Source: Parvimonas sp035282405 (GTDB lineage Bacteria > Bacillota > Clostridia > Tissierellales > Peptoniphilaceae). Taken from it: a stretch of DNA of 64,000 nt. The notes below the pieces were generated by a model. The model ran no database searches. It was not told the DNA's origin and worked only from the letters and a program-made list of their open reading frames with translations. Location of the stretch: the NCBI RefSeq assembly GCF_035282405.1, contig NZ_JAYKBP010000002.1:310001-374000 (forward strand), in the 5' to 3' direction. Of this stretch, positions 1 through 8,672 are shown piece after piece. Both the position numbers and the translations under genes were made by a program. Each line of letters starts with the position of its first letter. Position 1 is the stretch's first letter.

Positions 1-63
1 TTTGATTGAAATAGCTCTGCCTATTCCTCCACTTCCTCCTGTAATCAATGCAACTTTATTCAT
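1..63 (-). CDS. fabG: 3-oxoacyl-ACP reductase, N-terminal fragment
   Basis: Only the first 21 codons lie in the window; the gene runs off the left edge. They read MNKVALITGGSGGIGRAIS, the TGxxxGIG dinucleotide-binding motif at the N-terminus of short-chain dehydrogenases. FabG reduces 3-oxoacyl-ACP with NADPH in fatty-acid elongation. The start overlaps the end of fabD by 8 bp, so the two are probably translationally coupled. Position directly after fabD supports FabG over other SDRs; the catalytic Ser-Tyr-Lys part is outside the window. Confidence 0.85.
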   Translation of the reverse strand, partial: MNKVALITGGSGGIGRAISIK

Positions 64-952
64 GTAATAACTCAACCACCTTTCTTATAGACTCAAGACT
101 TTCTACCGGATAAATATTTACATCCGGATTAATTTGTTTAACCAATCCACTCAAAACTTTTCCAGGTCCTATTTCAACAAAAGTATCAACGCCATTTTCA
201 ATCATAAACTCAACACTTTGCATAAATTTTACACTTGATTTTATCTGATTTTTCAAAAGTATTTTAATATCCTCATCAGAAGTCTTTCCAATAGTATTAA
301 AAACTATTTTTTTATTTGGTTCTTTAAATTCAACTTCTTTTAATACAGAAAATAATTCATCACTAGCATTTTTTAAATAACTTGAATGAAAAGCCCCACT
401 TACATTTAATTTTTTTGACTTATATCCCAAATCTTTTAATTTCAAAATAGCTTCGTCAATACCATTCATACTGCCTGTAATTACAATCTGTTTAGGACTA
501 TTGTAATTTGCTATCTCTACATTTTCTATATCTTTAATTACATTTTCAATTGCTTTTGCCTCACAATTAAAAATTGCAGCCATTCCCGTATTTTCAGGCA
601 TAGCGTTCGACATAATCTCACTACGTTTTCTAACAAGCTCTAAAACATCTTCTACAGAAATTACTTCACTATATGCCAAAGCTGTATATTCTCCTAAACT
701 CAAACCTGCCACATATTCACAGTCTATCCCATAGCTATTTAAAACTTTTGCTATTCCTAAGGAAACTGCCACTATACAAGGTTGGGCATTTAAAGTATTA
801 TTTAAGTCTTCTGCAGGACCTTCAAAACAAATCTTTTGTAGATTTGAAGGCAAATATTCAAATACTTCTTTAAATACCGAACTATCAGACAATTCTTGTC
901 CCATTCCTACATATTGAGCACCTTGACCGGCAAATAAAAATGCTATCTTCAT
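56..952 (-). CDS. fabD: malonyl-CoA:ACP transacylase FabD
   Basis: Cytosolic enzyme that moves malonyl from CoA to ACP, feeding FabH and later elongation. The 298 residues have the family length and landmarks: GQGAQ at 9-13, nucleophile elbow GLSLGE with Ser85 (GHSxGE in most homologues, so a Leu replaces the usual His), NSPKQIVITG near 151-160, and catalytic His189 in GAFHS. It sits 4 bp after the NMO-like gene and overlaps fabG, as expected inside the fab operon. Confidence 0.95.
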   Translation of the reverse strand: MKIAFLFAGQGAQYVGMGQELSDSSVFKEVFEYLPSNLQKICFEGPAEDLNNTLNAQPCIVAVSLGIAKVLNSYGIDCEYVAGLSLGEYTALAYSEVISVEDVLELVRKRSEIMSNAMPENTGMAAIFNCEAKAIENVIKDIENVEIANYNSPKQIVITGSMNGIDEAILKLKDLGYKSKKLNVSGAFHSSYLKNASDELFSVLKEVEFKEPNKKIVFNTIGKTSDEDIKILLKNQIKSSVKFMQSVEFMIENGVDTFVEIGPGKVLSGLVKQINPDVNIYPVESLESIRKVVELLHE

Positions 953-956
953 GTAA

Positions 957-2036
957 TCACCTCAATTCATTATTTGCTTCAGAAACCAATTCTGAAATTA
1001 ATTCTTTAACAGTTGTTATTTTATCTATTCTATAAGCATTAGTTCCTGAAAATACTAATCCATTTTCCACATCTCCTTTTACTGCTCTTATTAAAGCATC
1101 AGTTATACAATAAACTGTGTTTTTAGGATTACATGGTAAAATACAATCAACACAATATTTTACAGGAATTCTTCCATCTTTATTCAATCTTTCTGTAAAT
1201 TTATTTCTTATAGCCCTTCCGGGAAACCCCGCTGGACTTTTAACTATAATGATGTCTTCTCTTTTAGCTTTTACGAACATCTCTTTATATTTTTCGTGAG
1301 CATCACATTCTTCTGTCGCAATAAATCTAGTTCCTATTTGAACTCCACTCGCTCCCTGTTTCACATATTTTGCAATATCCCTTCCTGTAAAAATTCCACC
1401 AGCTACAAAAATTGGAATTTTTTGATTATATTTTTCTTCATAATCAACAACTAATTTCAAGCATTGTTCCAAAATTTCATCTATACTTTCACAAGTATCA
1501 TTTAAAACATCATCTTTTTTAAAGCCTAGATGTCCTCCAGCTTCACTTCCCTCAATTACAACAAAATCGGGGATTTTATTGTGATGTTGATCCCATCTTC
1601 TAAGAATAAGATTTAAAGCCTTTGCACTTGAAACTATGGGGGCAATAAGAACATCACTTCCTTTAGTCAATTCAGGTAAATTGAGTGGAAGTCCTGCTCC
1701 TGAAATTATTGCATCAACACCGAGCTTTACACATTCTTTAACATAAAGTGCATATTCAGATGTCGCAACCATTATATTGACTCCGAGTAGTCCTTTCCCA
1801 TTAGAAATTTTTCTTGCATTCTTAACTTCCTCTTTCATTGCAATAAAATTATCTTCCGATGTATTTTTTAAAAATGTGTTGCGGTTATATCCGGGGTGAG
1901 CGAAACTTAAAACTCCCATAGCATTTTCACTCATAACATTACCTACTAAATTTGACAATGAAATTCCAACTCCCATACCTCCTTGAATGATTGGTACTTT
2001 TAAAATTTTATTTTTTAATTTAATAGAATTAAGCAT
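957..2036 (-). CDS. nitronate monooxygenase / FabK-like flavoprotein
   Basis: A 359-residue FMN-dependent TIM-barrel protein of the nitronate monooxygenase/enoyl-ACP reductase II superfamily. Visible are the N-terminal IIQGGMGVGIS, the EGSEAGGHLG segment, the phosphate-binding GGIFTGRDIAKY...GASGVQIGTRF, and a C-terminal extension with CVDCILPC and YCITDAL that FabK lacks. This tail is typical of NMO-type proteins rather than the true reductase, which is the next gene upstream. It overlaps fabK by 8 bp and precedes fabD. Its substrate is unknown; location suggests a lipid-linked role or nitronate detoxification, but neither is shown. Confidence 0.8.
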   Translation of the reverse strand: MLNSIKLKNKILKVPIIQGGMGVGISLSNLVGNVMSENAMGVLSFAHPGYNRNTFLKNTSEDNFIAMKEEVKNARKISNGKGLLGVNIMVATSEYALYVKECVKLGVDAIISGAGLPLNLPELTKGSDVLIAPIVSSAKALNLILRRWDQHHNKIPDFVVIEGSEAGGHLGFKKDDVLNDTCESIDEILEQCLKLVVDYEEKYNQKIPIFVAGGIFTGRDIAKYVKQGASGVQIGTRFIATEECDAHEKYKEMFVKAKREDIIIVKSPAGFPGRAIRNKFTERLNKDGRIPVKYCVDCILPCNPKNTVYCITDALIRAVKGDVENGLVFSGTNAYRIDKITTVKELISELVSEANNELR

Positions 2037-2973
2037 TGTCTCCCCCTATTAAATTTTTTAATCTTTTAAATTCTATTTTGCTTTCTTCCATAATATTTTC
2101 AAAAATTTCTTTCAATGTTTTTTCTTCTTTTATCATACCTGAAATTTGTCCAAGCATCACAGAACCATTTTTAACATCACCCTCAATTACAGCTCTTTTT
2201 AAAGAACCTAAAGTCAACTTTTCTAATTCTTCCCTTGATGAAACTTCTTTTTCTAATTGTAAAAATTTCCTACTCATATCATTTTTTAAAATTCTAACCG
2301 GTGTATTTATACTACGACCAGTAACAACAGTGTCTATATCTTTTGCTTTAATTACAGCATTTTTATAATTTTGATGAACTGGACATTCTTTAGCAACTAG
2401 TAGACAAGTCCCTACTTGCACACCAATTGCTCCCAAACTTATAGCAGCATTAAAACCTCTGCCGTCAGCAATTCCTCCTGCAGCAATTACTGGAATATTT
2501 ATCGCATCGACTACCTGTGGAACGAGAGCCATTGTTGAAAGTTCTCCAACATGCCCTCCAGATTCGGTTCCCTCAACTATAACTGCATCAACACCGACAC
2601 TTTCCATTCTTCTTGCAAGAGCAACACTTGGAACAACTGGAATAACTTTTATTCCTTGAGCTTTTAATTTTTCAACATAAACTCCCGGGTTTCCTGCTCC
2701 TGTAGTAACAACTGCAACTTTTTCATCTAAAATAACCTCAATTATTTCATCGCAATAGGGATTCATAAGCATTACATTAACCCCAAAAGGTTTATCAGTA
2801 AGTTCTTTACATTTTTTTATAGACTCCTTTACCATTTTGGCATCCATTGCACCAGTTCCGATAATTCCAAGAGCACCCGAATTACTAACATCTGCTGCAA
2901 ATTCTGCAGTTGAAATATTTGCCATCGCACCTTGAAAAATCGGATATTTTATTCCTAATATTTCATTTATCAT
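2029..2973 (-). CDS. fabK: enoyl-ACP reductase II FabK
   Basis: FMN-dependent reductase for the last step of each elongation cycle, replacing FabI. The 314 residues start NEILGIKYPIFQGAMANIST, followed by EGTESGGHVG and GGIADGRGFNAAISLGAIGVQVGT, the flavin phosphate-binding region of FabK. Length matches the family. It lies 9 bp after fabH and overlaps the NMO-like paralogue. FabK enzymes are known to be poorly sensitive to triclosan; no fabI is seen in the window. Confidence 0.93.
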   Translation of the reverse strand: MINEILGIKYPIFQGAMANISTAEFAADVSNSGALGIIGTGAMDAKMVKESIKKCKELTDKPFGVNVMLMNPYCDEIIEVILDEKVAVVTTGAGNPGVYVEKLKAQGIKVIPVVPSVALARRMESVGVDAVIVEGTESGGHVGELSTMALVPQVVDAINIPVIAAGGIADGRGFNAAISLGAIGVQVGTCLLVAKECPVHQNYKNAVIKAKDIDTVVTGRSINTPVRILKNDMSRKFLQLEKEVSSREELEKLTLGSLKRAVIEGDVKNGSVMLGQISGMIKEEKTLKEIFENIMEESKIEFKRLKNLIGGDNA

Positions 2974-2982
2974 TATCTTCTC

Positions 2983-3930
2983 CTATATTTCAATAATTGT
3001 AGAACCCCAAGTTAATCCTCCACCAAAGCCAACTAAAATTACTTTATCTCCTTTTGTAATTTTTTTCGATTCAAAGGCTTCACAAAGAGCCATTGGGATA
3101 CTTGCAGCACTTGTATTGCCGTATTTTTCTAAATTAACGAAAAACTTATCACTACTTATATTAAATTTTTTAGCAACATTACTTATTATTCTCTGATTTG
3201 CTTGATGTGGAATAATCAAATTAATATCTTCAATTTTTAAATTATTCATATCTAAAATTTTATTTATAGATTTTTCTACAACATTTATAGCAAATTTAAA
3301 TACTTCTTTACCATCCATCTTTAAAAAGCCAGATTTAAGAACTTTATTTTTCATTTCAAAATTCATTCCTACATTTTCAGCAATGAGATCTTTGTCATTT
3401 CCAAAACTACAAGTATAAAATTCCTCATTTTTCCCGTCTTTTTCTACAACAATTGCTCCAGCTCCATCTCCAAATAAAACACATGTATTTCTATCTTCAA
3501 AATTTATTATTTTACTAAGTGTTTCACAGCCTATTATTAATGCTTTTTTATGATATGTATTAAGCATAGAAGCTACAATTTTTAAGGCATACACAAAACC
3601 TGTACATGCAGCATTTACATCAAATGCAGTAACATTATCTCCAAGTCCTAACTTTTCTTGTACCATACATGCTACTGATGGAGTAAAATTATCCGGAGTC
3701 ATTGTTGCACAAACAATTAGGTCGATTTCATTTTTATCAATATTTGAATTTTTTATCGCATCAACAGCTGATCTATATGCCAATTCACTTGTGTTTTCAT
3801 CGGAAATTCTACGTTCTCTTATTCCTGTTCTCTGAAAAATCCACTCATCACTTGTTTCTACAAATTTTGAAAGATCATCATTTGTAACAATTTTTCTAGG
3901 AACAGCTTTCCCAAAACCTAAAATTTTCAT
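2983..3930 (-). CDS. fabH: 3-oxoacyl-ACP synthase III FabH
   Basis: Condenses acetyl- or branched acyl-CoA with malonyl-ACP to start fatty-acid synthesis. The catalytic triad is complete: Cys109 in NAACTGF, His242 in IIPHQANQR and Asn272 in YGNTSAAS. Length (315) is typical. Its start overlaps the accA stop by a single base, showing tight coupling of acetyl-CoA carboxylase and synthase genes. Confidence 0.96.
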   Translation of the reverse strand: MKILGFGKAVPRKIVTNDDLSKFVETSDEWIFQRTGIRERRISDENTSELAYRSAVDAIKNSNIDKNEIDLIVCATMTPDNFTPSVACMVQEKLGLGDNVTAFDVNAACTGFVYALKIVASMLNTYHKKALIIGCETLSKIINFEDRNTCVLFGDGAGAIVVEKDGKNEEFYTCSFGNDKDLIAENVGMNFEMKNKVLKSGFLKMDGKEVFKFAINVVEKSINKILDMNNLKIEDINLIIPHQANQRIISNVAKKFNISSDKFFVNLEKYGNTSAASIPMALCEAFESKKITKGDKVILVGFGGGLTWGSTIIEI

Positions 3931-4847
3931 TAATAAACTCCAATATTCCTATATTTTTTATATCTATTAGAAAGCAAACTACTTTTACTAACTTTTCTCA
4001 ATTCTTTGATTTTTTTATAGATACATTCATCTAAAAGTTTTATCACTTCGGAAAAATTATTTTGTGCTCCACCAAAAGGTTCTCTTATTATTTCATCAAC
4101 TATATTTTTATCTTTAAGGTCTGAAGCTGTAAGTTTCATCATTTCACTAGCTTCTTTGCATTTCGTTTCATCTTTCCATAAAATTGATGAAAAGCCTTCA
4201 GGTGATAAAATCGAATAAATTGAATTTTCAAGCATTATAATGCTATCTCCAACACTTAAAGCAAGAGCTCCACCACTTCCACCTTCTCCAATTACAACAC
4301 AGATTATAGGTGTTTCAATTGTCGAAAATTCATATAGACATTTAGCAATTGCCTCTGCTTGCCCTCTTTCTTCGGCGTCTTTTCCGGGATAAGCTCCGGC
4401 AGTATCAACAAAAGTTATTATTGGTCTGTTAAATTTTTCAGCCTGTTTTGCAAGTCTAATCGCTTTGCGATATCCTTCTGGATTACTCATTCCAAAGTTT
4501 CTTTCAATATTTTCTTCTGTAGTCTTTCCCTTTGCTTGTGCTATTATAGTAACTGGAATGTCATGAAATATTCCGATTCCTGATATTATAGCCTTATCAT
4601 CTCCATAATAGCGATCTCCATGCAATTCAATGAAATTTGAAAATAATCTTTTTATATAATCTTCTGCTTTAGGATGTGATTTATTTCTTGCAATACAAAC
4701 TCTATCCCATGAAGTTAAATTTTGATTTGCTTCATAACAGATTTTTCTTATTTTATTTCTTATAATTTCTTTTTCTTTTTCATCTATTGCATTATTCTTT
4801 TTATCTATAAGATCCCTTATTAATAGTTCATAATCTTTATATTCCAT
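3930..4847 (-). CDS. accA: acetyl-CoA carboxylase carboxyltransferase subunit alpha
   Basis: Alpha subunit of the carboxyltransferase that passes CO2 from biotin to acetyl-CoA, working as an alpha2-beta2 complex with AccD. Family signatures include RIFSNFIELHGDRYYGDD-like residues near 65-80, GRPIITFVDTAGAYPG near 140-155 and GEGGSGGALAL near 188-200. It overlaps the accD stop by one base, consistent with matched expression of both subunits. The C-terminus is short and basic. Confidence 0.95.
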   Translation of the reverse strand: MEYKDYELLIRDLIDKKNNAIDEKEKEIIRNKIRKICYEANQNLTSWDRVCIARNKSHPKAEDYIKRLFSNFIELHGDRYYGDDKAIISGIGIFHDIPVTIIAQAKGKTTEENIERNFGMSNPEGYRKAIRLAKQAEKFNRPIITFVDTAGAYPGKDAEERGQAEAIAKCLYEFSTIETPIICVVIGEGGSGGALALSVGDSIIMLENSIYSILSPEGFSSILWKDETKCKEASEMMKLTASDLKDKNIVDEIIREPFGGAQNNFSEVIKLLDECIYKKIKELRKVSKSSLLSNRYKKYRNIGVY

Positions 4848-5719
4848 TACTTCACTCCATGTAAAATTAAAAGTTTATGTATTGTATCTTTTAATTTATT
4901 TCTACTTACTATAAAATCTACAAAGCCTTTTTTTAATAAAAATTCACTTCTTTGAAACTCTTCAGGCAAACTTTCATTTATAGTTTTTTCAATAACTCTC
5001 TTTCCTGCAAATCCGATAAGAGCATTGGGTTCCGCAATAATTATATCTCCTAGCATTGCAAAACTGGCACTCACTCCTCCTGTAGTTGGATCTGTTAAAA
5101 TAGTTATATATAATAAGCCTTTATCATTATGTTTTTTCAAAGCCGAACTCGTTTTTGCCATTTGCATTAAAGAAATAATTCCCTCCTGCATTCTGGCACC
5201 ACCACTTGCAGTTGCTATAATTAAAGGTAATTTTTTTAATGTCGCATATTCAATTGAACGTGTAATCTTTTCTCCTACAACTTTTCCCATGCTTCCCATC
5301 ATAAAATTACTATCCATAGCACAAATAACGACTTTTTTTCCTGAAATTTCTCCAATTCCACAAACCACAGCCTCATTTATTCCACTATTTGCTTTAGCTT
5401 TTTCAAGCTTTTCATCATATTGATAAAAATTTTCTTCATTAAAGGTAGTAATTTCAGCATCAAATTCATCAAAGGAGTTAATATCACAAAGCTCTCTAAT
5501 TCTCTCTGGAGCTCCAATTCTCAAATGATGTCCACATTTACTACAAACATATAAATTGGACTCCCACTCTTCATTAGTGATATTCTCATTACAATTTGGA
5601 CAAGCTTTGAAAAGATCATCAGGAATTTCCTTTGGTAAAAATGTAGTATTATTTTTTCTATAAATTTTAAGTTTACTTATTTTATTTTTTCTAGTATTAA
5701 ATATATTCTGCATTTTCAC
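4847..5719 (-). CDS. accD: acetyl-CoA carboxylase carboxyltransferase subunit beta
   Basis: Beta subunit of carboxyltransferase, 290 residues. A C4 zinc ribbon is seen at Cys40, Cys43, Cys59 and Cys62 (CPNC...CSKC), followed by the crotonase-like core with GGARMQEG and LTDPTTGGVSASFA. The start lies inside the last 23 bp of accC; MKMQ allows initiation at either Met, two codons apart. Confidence 0.95.
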   Translation of the reverse strand: MKMQNIFNTRKNKISKLKIYRKNNTTFLPKEIPDDLFKACPNCNENITNEEWESNLYVCSKCGHHLRIGAPERIRELCDINSFDEFDAEITTFNEENFYQYDEKLEKAKANSGINEAVVCGIGEISGKKVVICAMDSNFMMGSMGKVVGEKITRSIEYATLKKLPLIIATASGGARMQEGIISLMQMAKTSSALKKHNDKGLLYITILTDPTTGGVSASFAMLGDIIIAEPNALIGFAGKRVIEKTINESLPEEFQRSEFLLKKGFVDFIVSRNKLKDTIHKLLILHGVK

Positions 5720-7064
5720 TTAACTCCTTTATATATTTTGCAACATATCCAGTATCATATCTACCACTAATAAAATCCGGACTGTGTAATAACAAATATT
5801 GAAACTCTATATTTGTACTTATTCCATCAACAAATAATTCCTCAAGAGCAACTCTCATCTTCTTAATGCAAGCTAATCTTGTAGGAGCATAAGCTATCAC
5901 TTTCATAATCATAGAATCATAAAAAGGTGGAATTGTATAACCATTATAAACTGCAGTTTCAATACGAACTCCATTCCCACAAGGTAGATTCAAAAATTCA
6001 ATCTTACCTGGAGAAGGTGCAAAATTATTCTTAGTATCTTCAGCAGTTATCCTACATTCAATAGAATATCCTTTGATTTTTATATCCTTTTGCTTGATAT
6101 TTAGCTTTAATCCTGATGCAACACGTATTTGTTGTCTTACTATATCAACTCCCGTAAGCATCTCTGTAATAGGATGTTCTACTTGAATTCTGGTATTCAT
6201 TTCCATAAAATAATAATTGCCTGACTTATCAACTAAAAACTCAATAGTTCCAGCTGAATAATATTTTAAATGCTTACAAATTTTAACAGCGTCTGTAATC
6301 AACTTTTCTCGAATTTTTTTATCAAGAACATGACAAGGCGCCTCTTCCAAAATTTTTTGATTTTTCCTTTGCATTGAACAATCACGTTCATATAGATGAA
6401 TTACATTTCCAAACATATCCCCTAAAATTTGTACTTCAATATGTTTTGGTAATTCAATATATTTTTCAATATAAACTCTATCATCATTAAAACTAACTTT
6501 TGCCTCAGATTTTGCAGTATTAAAATTTTCAATAAAATCAGAACTATCCCAAACTATTCTCATTCCTTTACCACCACCACCACTAGAGGCTTTGATGATA
6601 ACTGGATATCCAATTTTTTCTGCTTCTAAAAGTCCTTCCTCAACATTTTCAATGACATTTTTTGTTCCAGGAATAACTGGAACTCCAATATTTATCATTT
6701 GTAATCTGGCTTCATTTTTATCCCCTAACATACTTATCAATTCATGATTAGGCCCTACAAAAATTAAACCACATTCTTCAACTAATTTTGCAAATTTTGG
6801 ATTCTCACTTAAAAATCCAAATCCTGGATGAATTGCATCACATCCGCTACTACAAGCAGCTTGAATAATATTATTCATATTAAGATATGATTGTAAAGGA
6901 TTATCAGGACCTATACATATTGCTTCATCTGCCAAATTAACATGCAACGCTTCCTTATCTCCAACCGAATGAACTGCAACAGAGGTTATCCCCATTTCTT
7001 TGCAAGTTCTAATTATTCTTACTGCTATTTCACCACGATTAGCAACTAGTAACTTTCTAATCAT
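5697..7064 (-). CDS. accC: biotin carboxylase
   Basis: ATP-grasp enzyme that carboxylates biotin on AccB. The 455 residues begin with KLLVANRGEIAVRIIRT, contain the glycine-rich ASSGGGGKGMR ATP loop near 160-170 and the EMNTRIQVEHPITEM catalytic segment near 285-300. Full length for the family. It lies one base after accB and overlaps accD, in the usual B-C-D-A order. Confidence 0.96.
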   Translation of the reverse strand: MIRKLLVANRGEIAVRIIRTCKEMGITSVAVHSVGDKEALHVNLADEAICIGPDNPLQSYLNMNNIIQAACSSGCDAIHPGFGFLSENPKFAKLVEECGLIFVGPNHELISMLGDKNEARLQMINIGVPVIPGTKNVIENVEEGLLEAEKIGYPVIIKASSGGGGKGMRIVWDSSDFIENFNTAKSEAKVSFNDDRVYIEKYIELPKHIEVQILGDMFGNVIHLYERDCSMQRKNQKILEEAPCHVLDKKIREKLITDAVKICKHLKYYSAGTIEFLVDKSGNYYFMEMNTRIQVEHPITEMLTGVDIVRQQIRVASGLKLNIKQKDIKIKGYSIECRITAEDTKNNFAPSPGKIEFLNLPCGNGVRIETAVYNGYTIPPFYDSMIMKVIAYAPTRLACIKKMRVALEELFVDGISTNIEFQYLLLHSPDFISGRYDTGYVAKYIKELSENAEYI

Positions 7065-7065
7065 C

Positions 7066-7503
7066 TTAATCTCCTATCAAGATAAGCTCCTCATTAAATT
7101 CAACCATATTTCCATTTTGTGCTTTAATTTCAAGCACAGTTCCACTCTTATTGGATTTTATTTCGTTCATAACTTTCATAGCTTCCAAAATACAAATAAT
7201 ATCACCTTCTTTTATCTTTTGACCAACTTTTACATAAGGTGATTCATTAGCACTTGGTGCAGCATAAAAAGTTCCAACAAAAGGAGCTTTAATCCATTCA
7301 CCGTTAATATCATCAACTTGTTTCTCTTCTTTTACAGGTTTTACAGAATTACTTTTCTCTACAACATTTACTACATCTTTAGTAACATATTCAACTTTAT
7401 TATTTTTCAAATTGATCTTAAAATCTTTAAGTTCTAAAGTCATTTCATCTAAACCTGAATTTTTAAACAATTCAATAATACTATTTATCTTGTCAATATC
7501 CAT
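7066..7503 (-). CDS. accB: biotin carboxyl carrier protein
   Basis: Carrier that shuttles carboxybiotin between AccC and the AccA/AccD complex. The C-terminal biotinyl domain has the EAMKVMNEI motif with biotin-accepting Lys110; the N-terminal part is followed by a charged Val/Lys-rich linker at about 36-66. At 145 residues it is a normal bacterial BCCP. It needs biotin ligation; the biotin importer bioY is the next gene upstream of this operon. Confidence 0.95.
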   Translation of the reverse strand: MDIDKINSIIELFKNSGLDEMTLELKDFKINLKNNKVEYVTKDVVNVVEKSNSVKPVKEEKQVDDINGEWIKAPFVGTFYAAPSANESPYVKVGQKIKEGDIICILEAMKVMNEIKSNKSGTVLEIKAQNGNMVEFNEELILIGD

Positions 7504-7545
7504 AAATTTCTCCTAAAAATTTAGTAAGCTAGTTTTGATAGCTTA

Positions 7546-7773
7546 CTACTTCGTCTTTGAGTTAATAATATCTATTACATCTTGTACAGTTTGTAATTTC
7601 ATTAATTCCTCATCTTCAATTTTTATATCGAATTCTGATTCAATTTCCAATGCAAGTTCAATAGATGATAAAGAATCAATTCCTAAATCTTCATTTAATC
7701 TTGCAGTAGGAACTACCTCACTTCCTTCGATATTTAATGATTCTACTAAAATTTCTCTAACTTTTTCTAACAT
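7546..7773 (-). CDS. acpP: acyl carrier protein
   Basis: First gene of the fatty-acid operon. The 75-residue acidic protein has the DLGIDSLSSIEL motif in which Ser34 takes 4'-phosphopantetheine. A strong AAGGAGA site lies about 8 bp before ATG. The spacing of 42 bp to accB and the absence of a terminator suggest cotranscription with the downstream acc/fab genes. Confidence 0.96.
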   Translation of the reverse strand: MLEKVREILVESLNIEGSEVVPTARLNEDLGIDSLSSIELALEIESEFDIKIEDEELMKLQTVQDVIDIINSKTK

Positions 7774-7793
7774 AATTTTATCTCCTTTTTTAT

Positions 7794-7836
7794 TTTGATT
7801 ATCAAATATTTGACAGTCAAAGTTTTGACAGTCAAA
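7794..7836 (-). promoter_or_regulatory. three tandem FabT-like operators
   Basis: Three 13-bp palindromes lie exactly 15 bp apart: TTTGATTATCAAA at 7794-7806, and TTTGACAGTCAAA at 7809-7821 and again at 7824-7836. With flanks the first matches 16 of 17 positions of the streptococcal FabT consensus (ANTTTGATTATCAAATT, known from the literature). They fill the region just downstream of the -10 and upstream of the acpP ribosome site. A MarR-type regulator is therefore inferred; none is encoded in the window. Confidence 0.8.
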
Positions 7837-7864
7837 TTATATATTATTTGTTTTATAATGTCAA
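7836..7864 (-). promoter_or_regulatory. promoter of the acc-fab operon
   Basis: On the minus strand TTGACA (7859-7864), a 17-bp spacer and TATAAT (7836-7841) form a perfect sigma-A consensus promoter. The -10 shares its last base with the innermost palindrome, so a bound repressor would block initiation or the first steps of elongation. Confidence 0.85.
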
Positions 7865-7900
7865 GTATTTTTTAAAAAACTTAAATTTTTATAAAAACAC

Positions 7901-7950
7901 AAAAAAACAACACCCCCTTAATTTGATAAAAAATCAAAAAGAGTATTGTT
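7901..7950 (-). terminator. terminator after bioY
   Basis: Minus-strand arms AACAATACTC (7941-7950) and GGGTGTTGTT (7906-7915) pair over 10 bp, with wobble pairs, around an AT-rich loop that itself contains a small dyad. A run of seven T follows on the minus strand. It separates bioY from the acpP promoter. Confidence 0.8.
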
Positions 7951-7972
7951 TCTAAAAAATTATTAAAAAATT

Positions 7973-8491
7973 CTATTTCTTTAATCTAAGTATCTTTCTA
8001 TATCCAATGATTGCAACTACACAAGAAAGTATATCTCCAGGTAAAAAAACTAAAAATAAATTATAAAATAAATAACTTATTAAATACACTTTCCCATTAA
8101 GTACATATTGTATAAATACAAAATATATCATTCCTAGAGCATAAATAATTAACATTCCAATAGCAGTACTTATATAAATATTTTTTTCCTTAAAGCTAGC
8201 AATAAAATAAGTTGCAAATATAAATGATACCAAGTATCCAAAAGTTGGACTAAAAATATAATTTATTCCACCACCATTTGCAAATATAGGAAATCCTACA
8301 AGCCCAATCATTATATATACAATTACACTTAATACAGCTAATTTACGTTCCAACACCAATGCTGACAGAACAATAAATAGCGTTTGTAATGTAATCGGAA
8401 CAAGCAAAAATGGAATCTTTATAAATGCTCCAACGGCAATTAATGCACTGAACAATGCTACAAAAGTAAGTTCTTTAGTACTTATCTTCAT
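7973..8491 (-). CDS. bioY: biotin transporter substrate-binding component BioY
   Basis: Integral membrane S component of an ECF-type biotin importer (172 residues, about six hydrophobic segments). Family marks include ITLQTLFIVLSALVL near 33-48, GLVGFPIFANGGG near 63-75 and SPTFGYL near 81-87. No EcfA/EcfT genes adjoin, so it would use shared ECF modules or act alone. Location next to the acetyl-CoA carboxylase operon fits supply of biotin for AccB. Confidence 0.92.
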   Translation of the reverse strand: MKISTKELTFVALFSALIAVGAFIKIPFLLVPITLQTLFIVLSALVLERKLAVLSVIVYIMIGLVGFPIFANGGGINYIFSPTFGYLVSFIFATYFIASFKEKNIYISTAIGMLIIYALGMIYFVFIQYVLNGKVYLISYLFYNLFLVFLPGDILSCVVAIIGYRKILRLKK

Positions 8492-8513
8492 AATATCTCC
8501 TTTCTTTAAAATT

Positions 8514-8566
8514 TTTACTTAAAAATTAGAACATAAAAAAAATTTTTTGTCAATATTGTAAGTAAA
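8514..8566 (-). promoter_or_regulatory. bioY promoter flanked by an inverted repeat
   Basis: Minus-strand TTGACA (8548-8553), 17-bp spacer, TCTAAT (8525-8530). The core is flanked by TTTACTT (8514-8520) and its complement AAGTAAA (8560-8566). A biotin-responsive regulator such as BirA is a plausible ligand, but the sites do not match the classic BirA operator closely. Confidence 0.5.
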
Positions 8567-8616
8567 TTTTTCCCTAAAGTAAAAAAATCAAATTATAAAA
8601 GTTAAGGATATTTTTC

Positions 8617-8656
8617 ACAAAAAAGCAGTGTGTAAAAACCACTCAACAGACTGCAT
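8617..8656 (-). terminator. terminator after lipoprotein gene
   Basis: Minus-strand GCAGTCTGT (8646-8654) pairs with ACACACTGC (8625-8633) with one mismatch, followed by six T. It lies just beyond the stop of the lipoprotein gene at 8673. Confidence 0.6.
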
Positions 8657-8672
8657 TCAAAATTTTTTATCA

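Noticed and set aside
5025..5423. Long antisense open frames such as the one inside accD
   Set aside because: They lie opposite clearly conserved genes, lack ribosome sites and show no family features.
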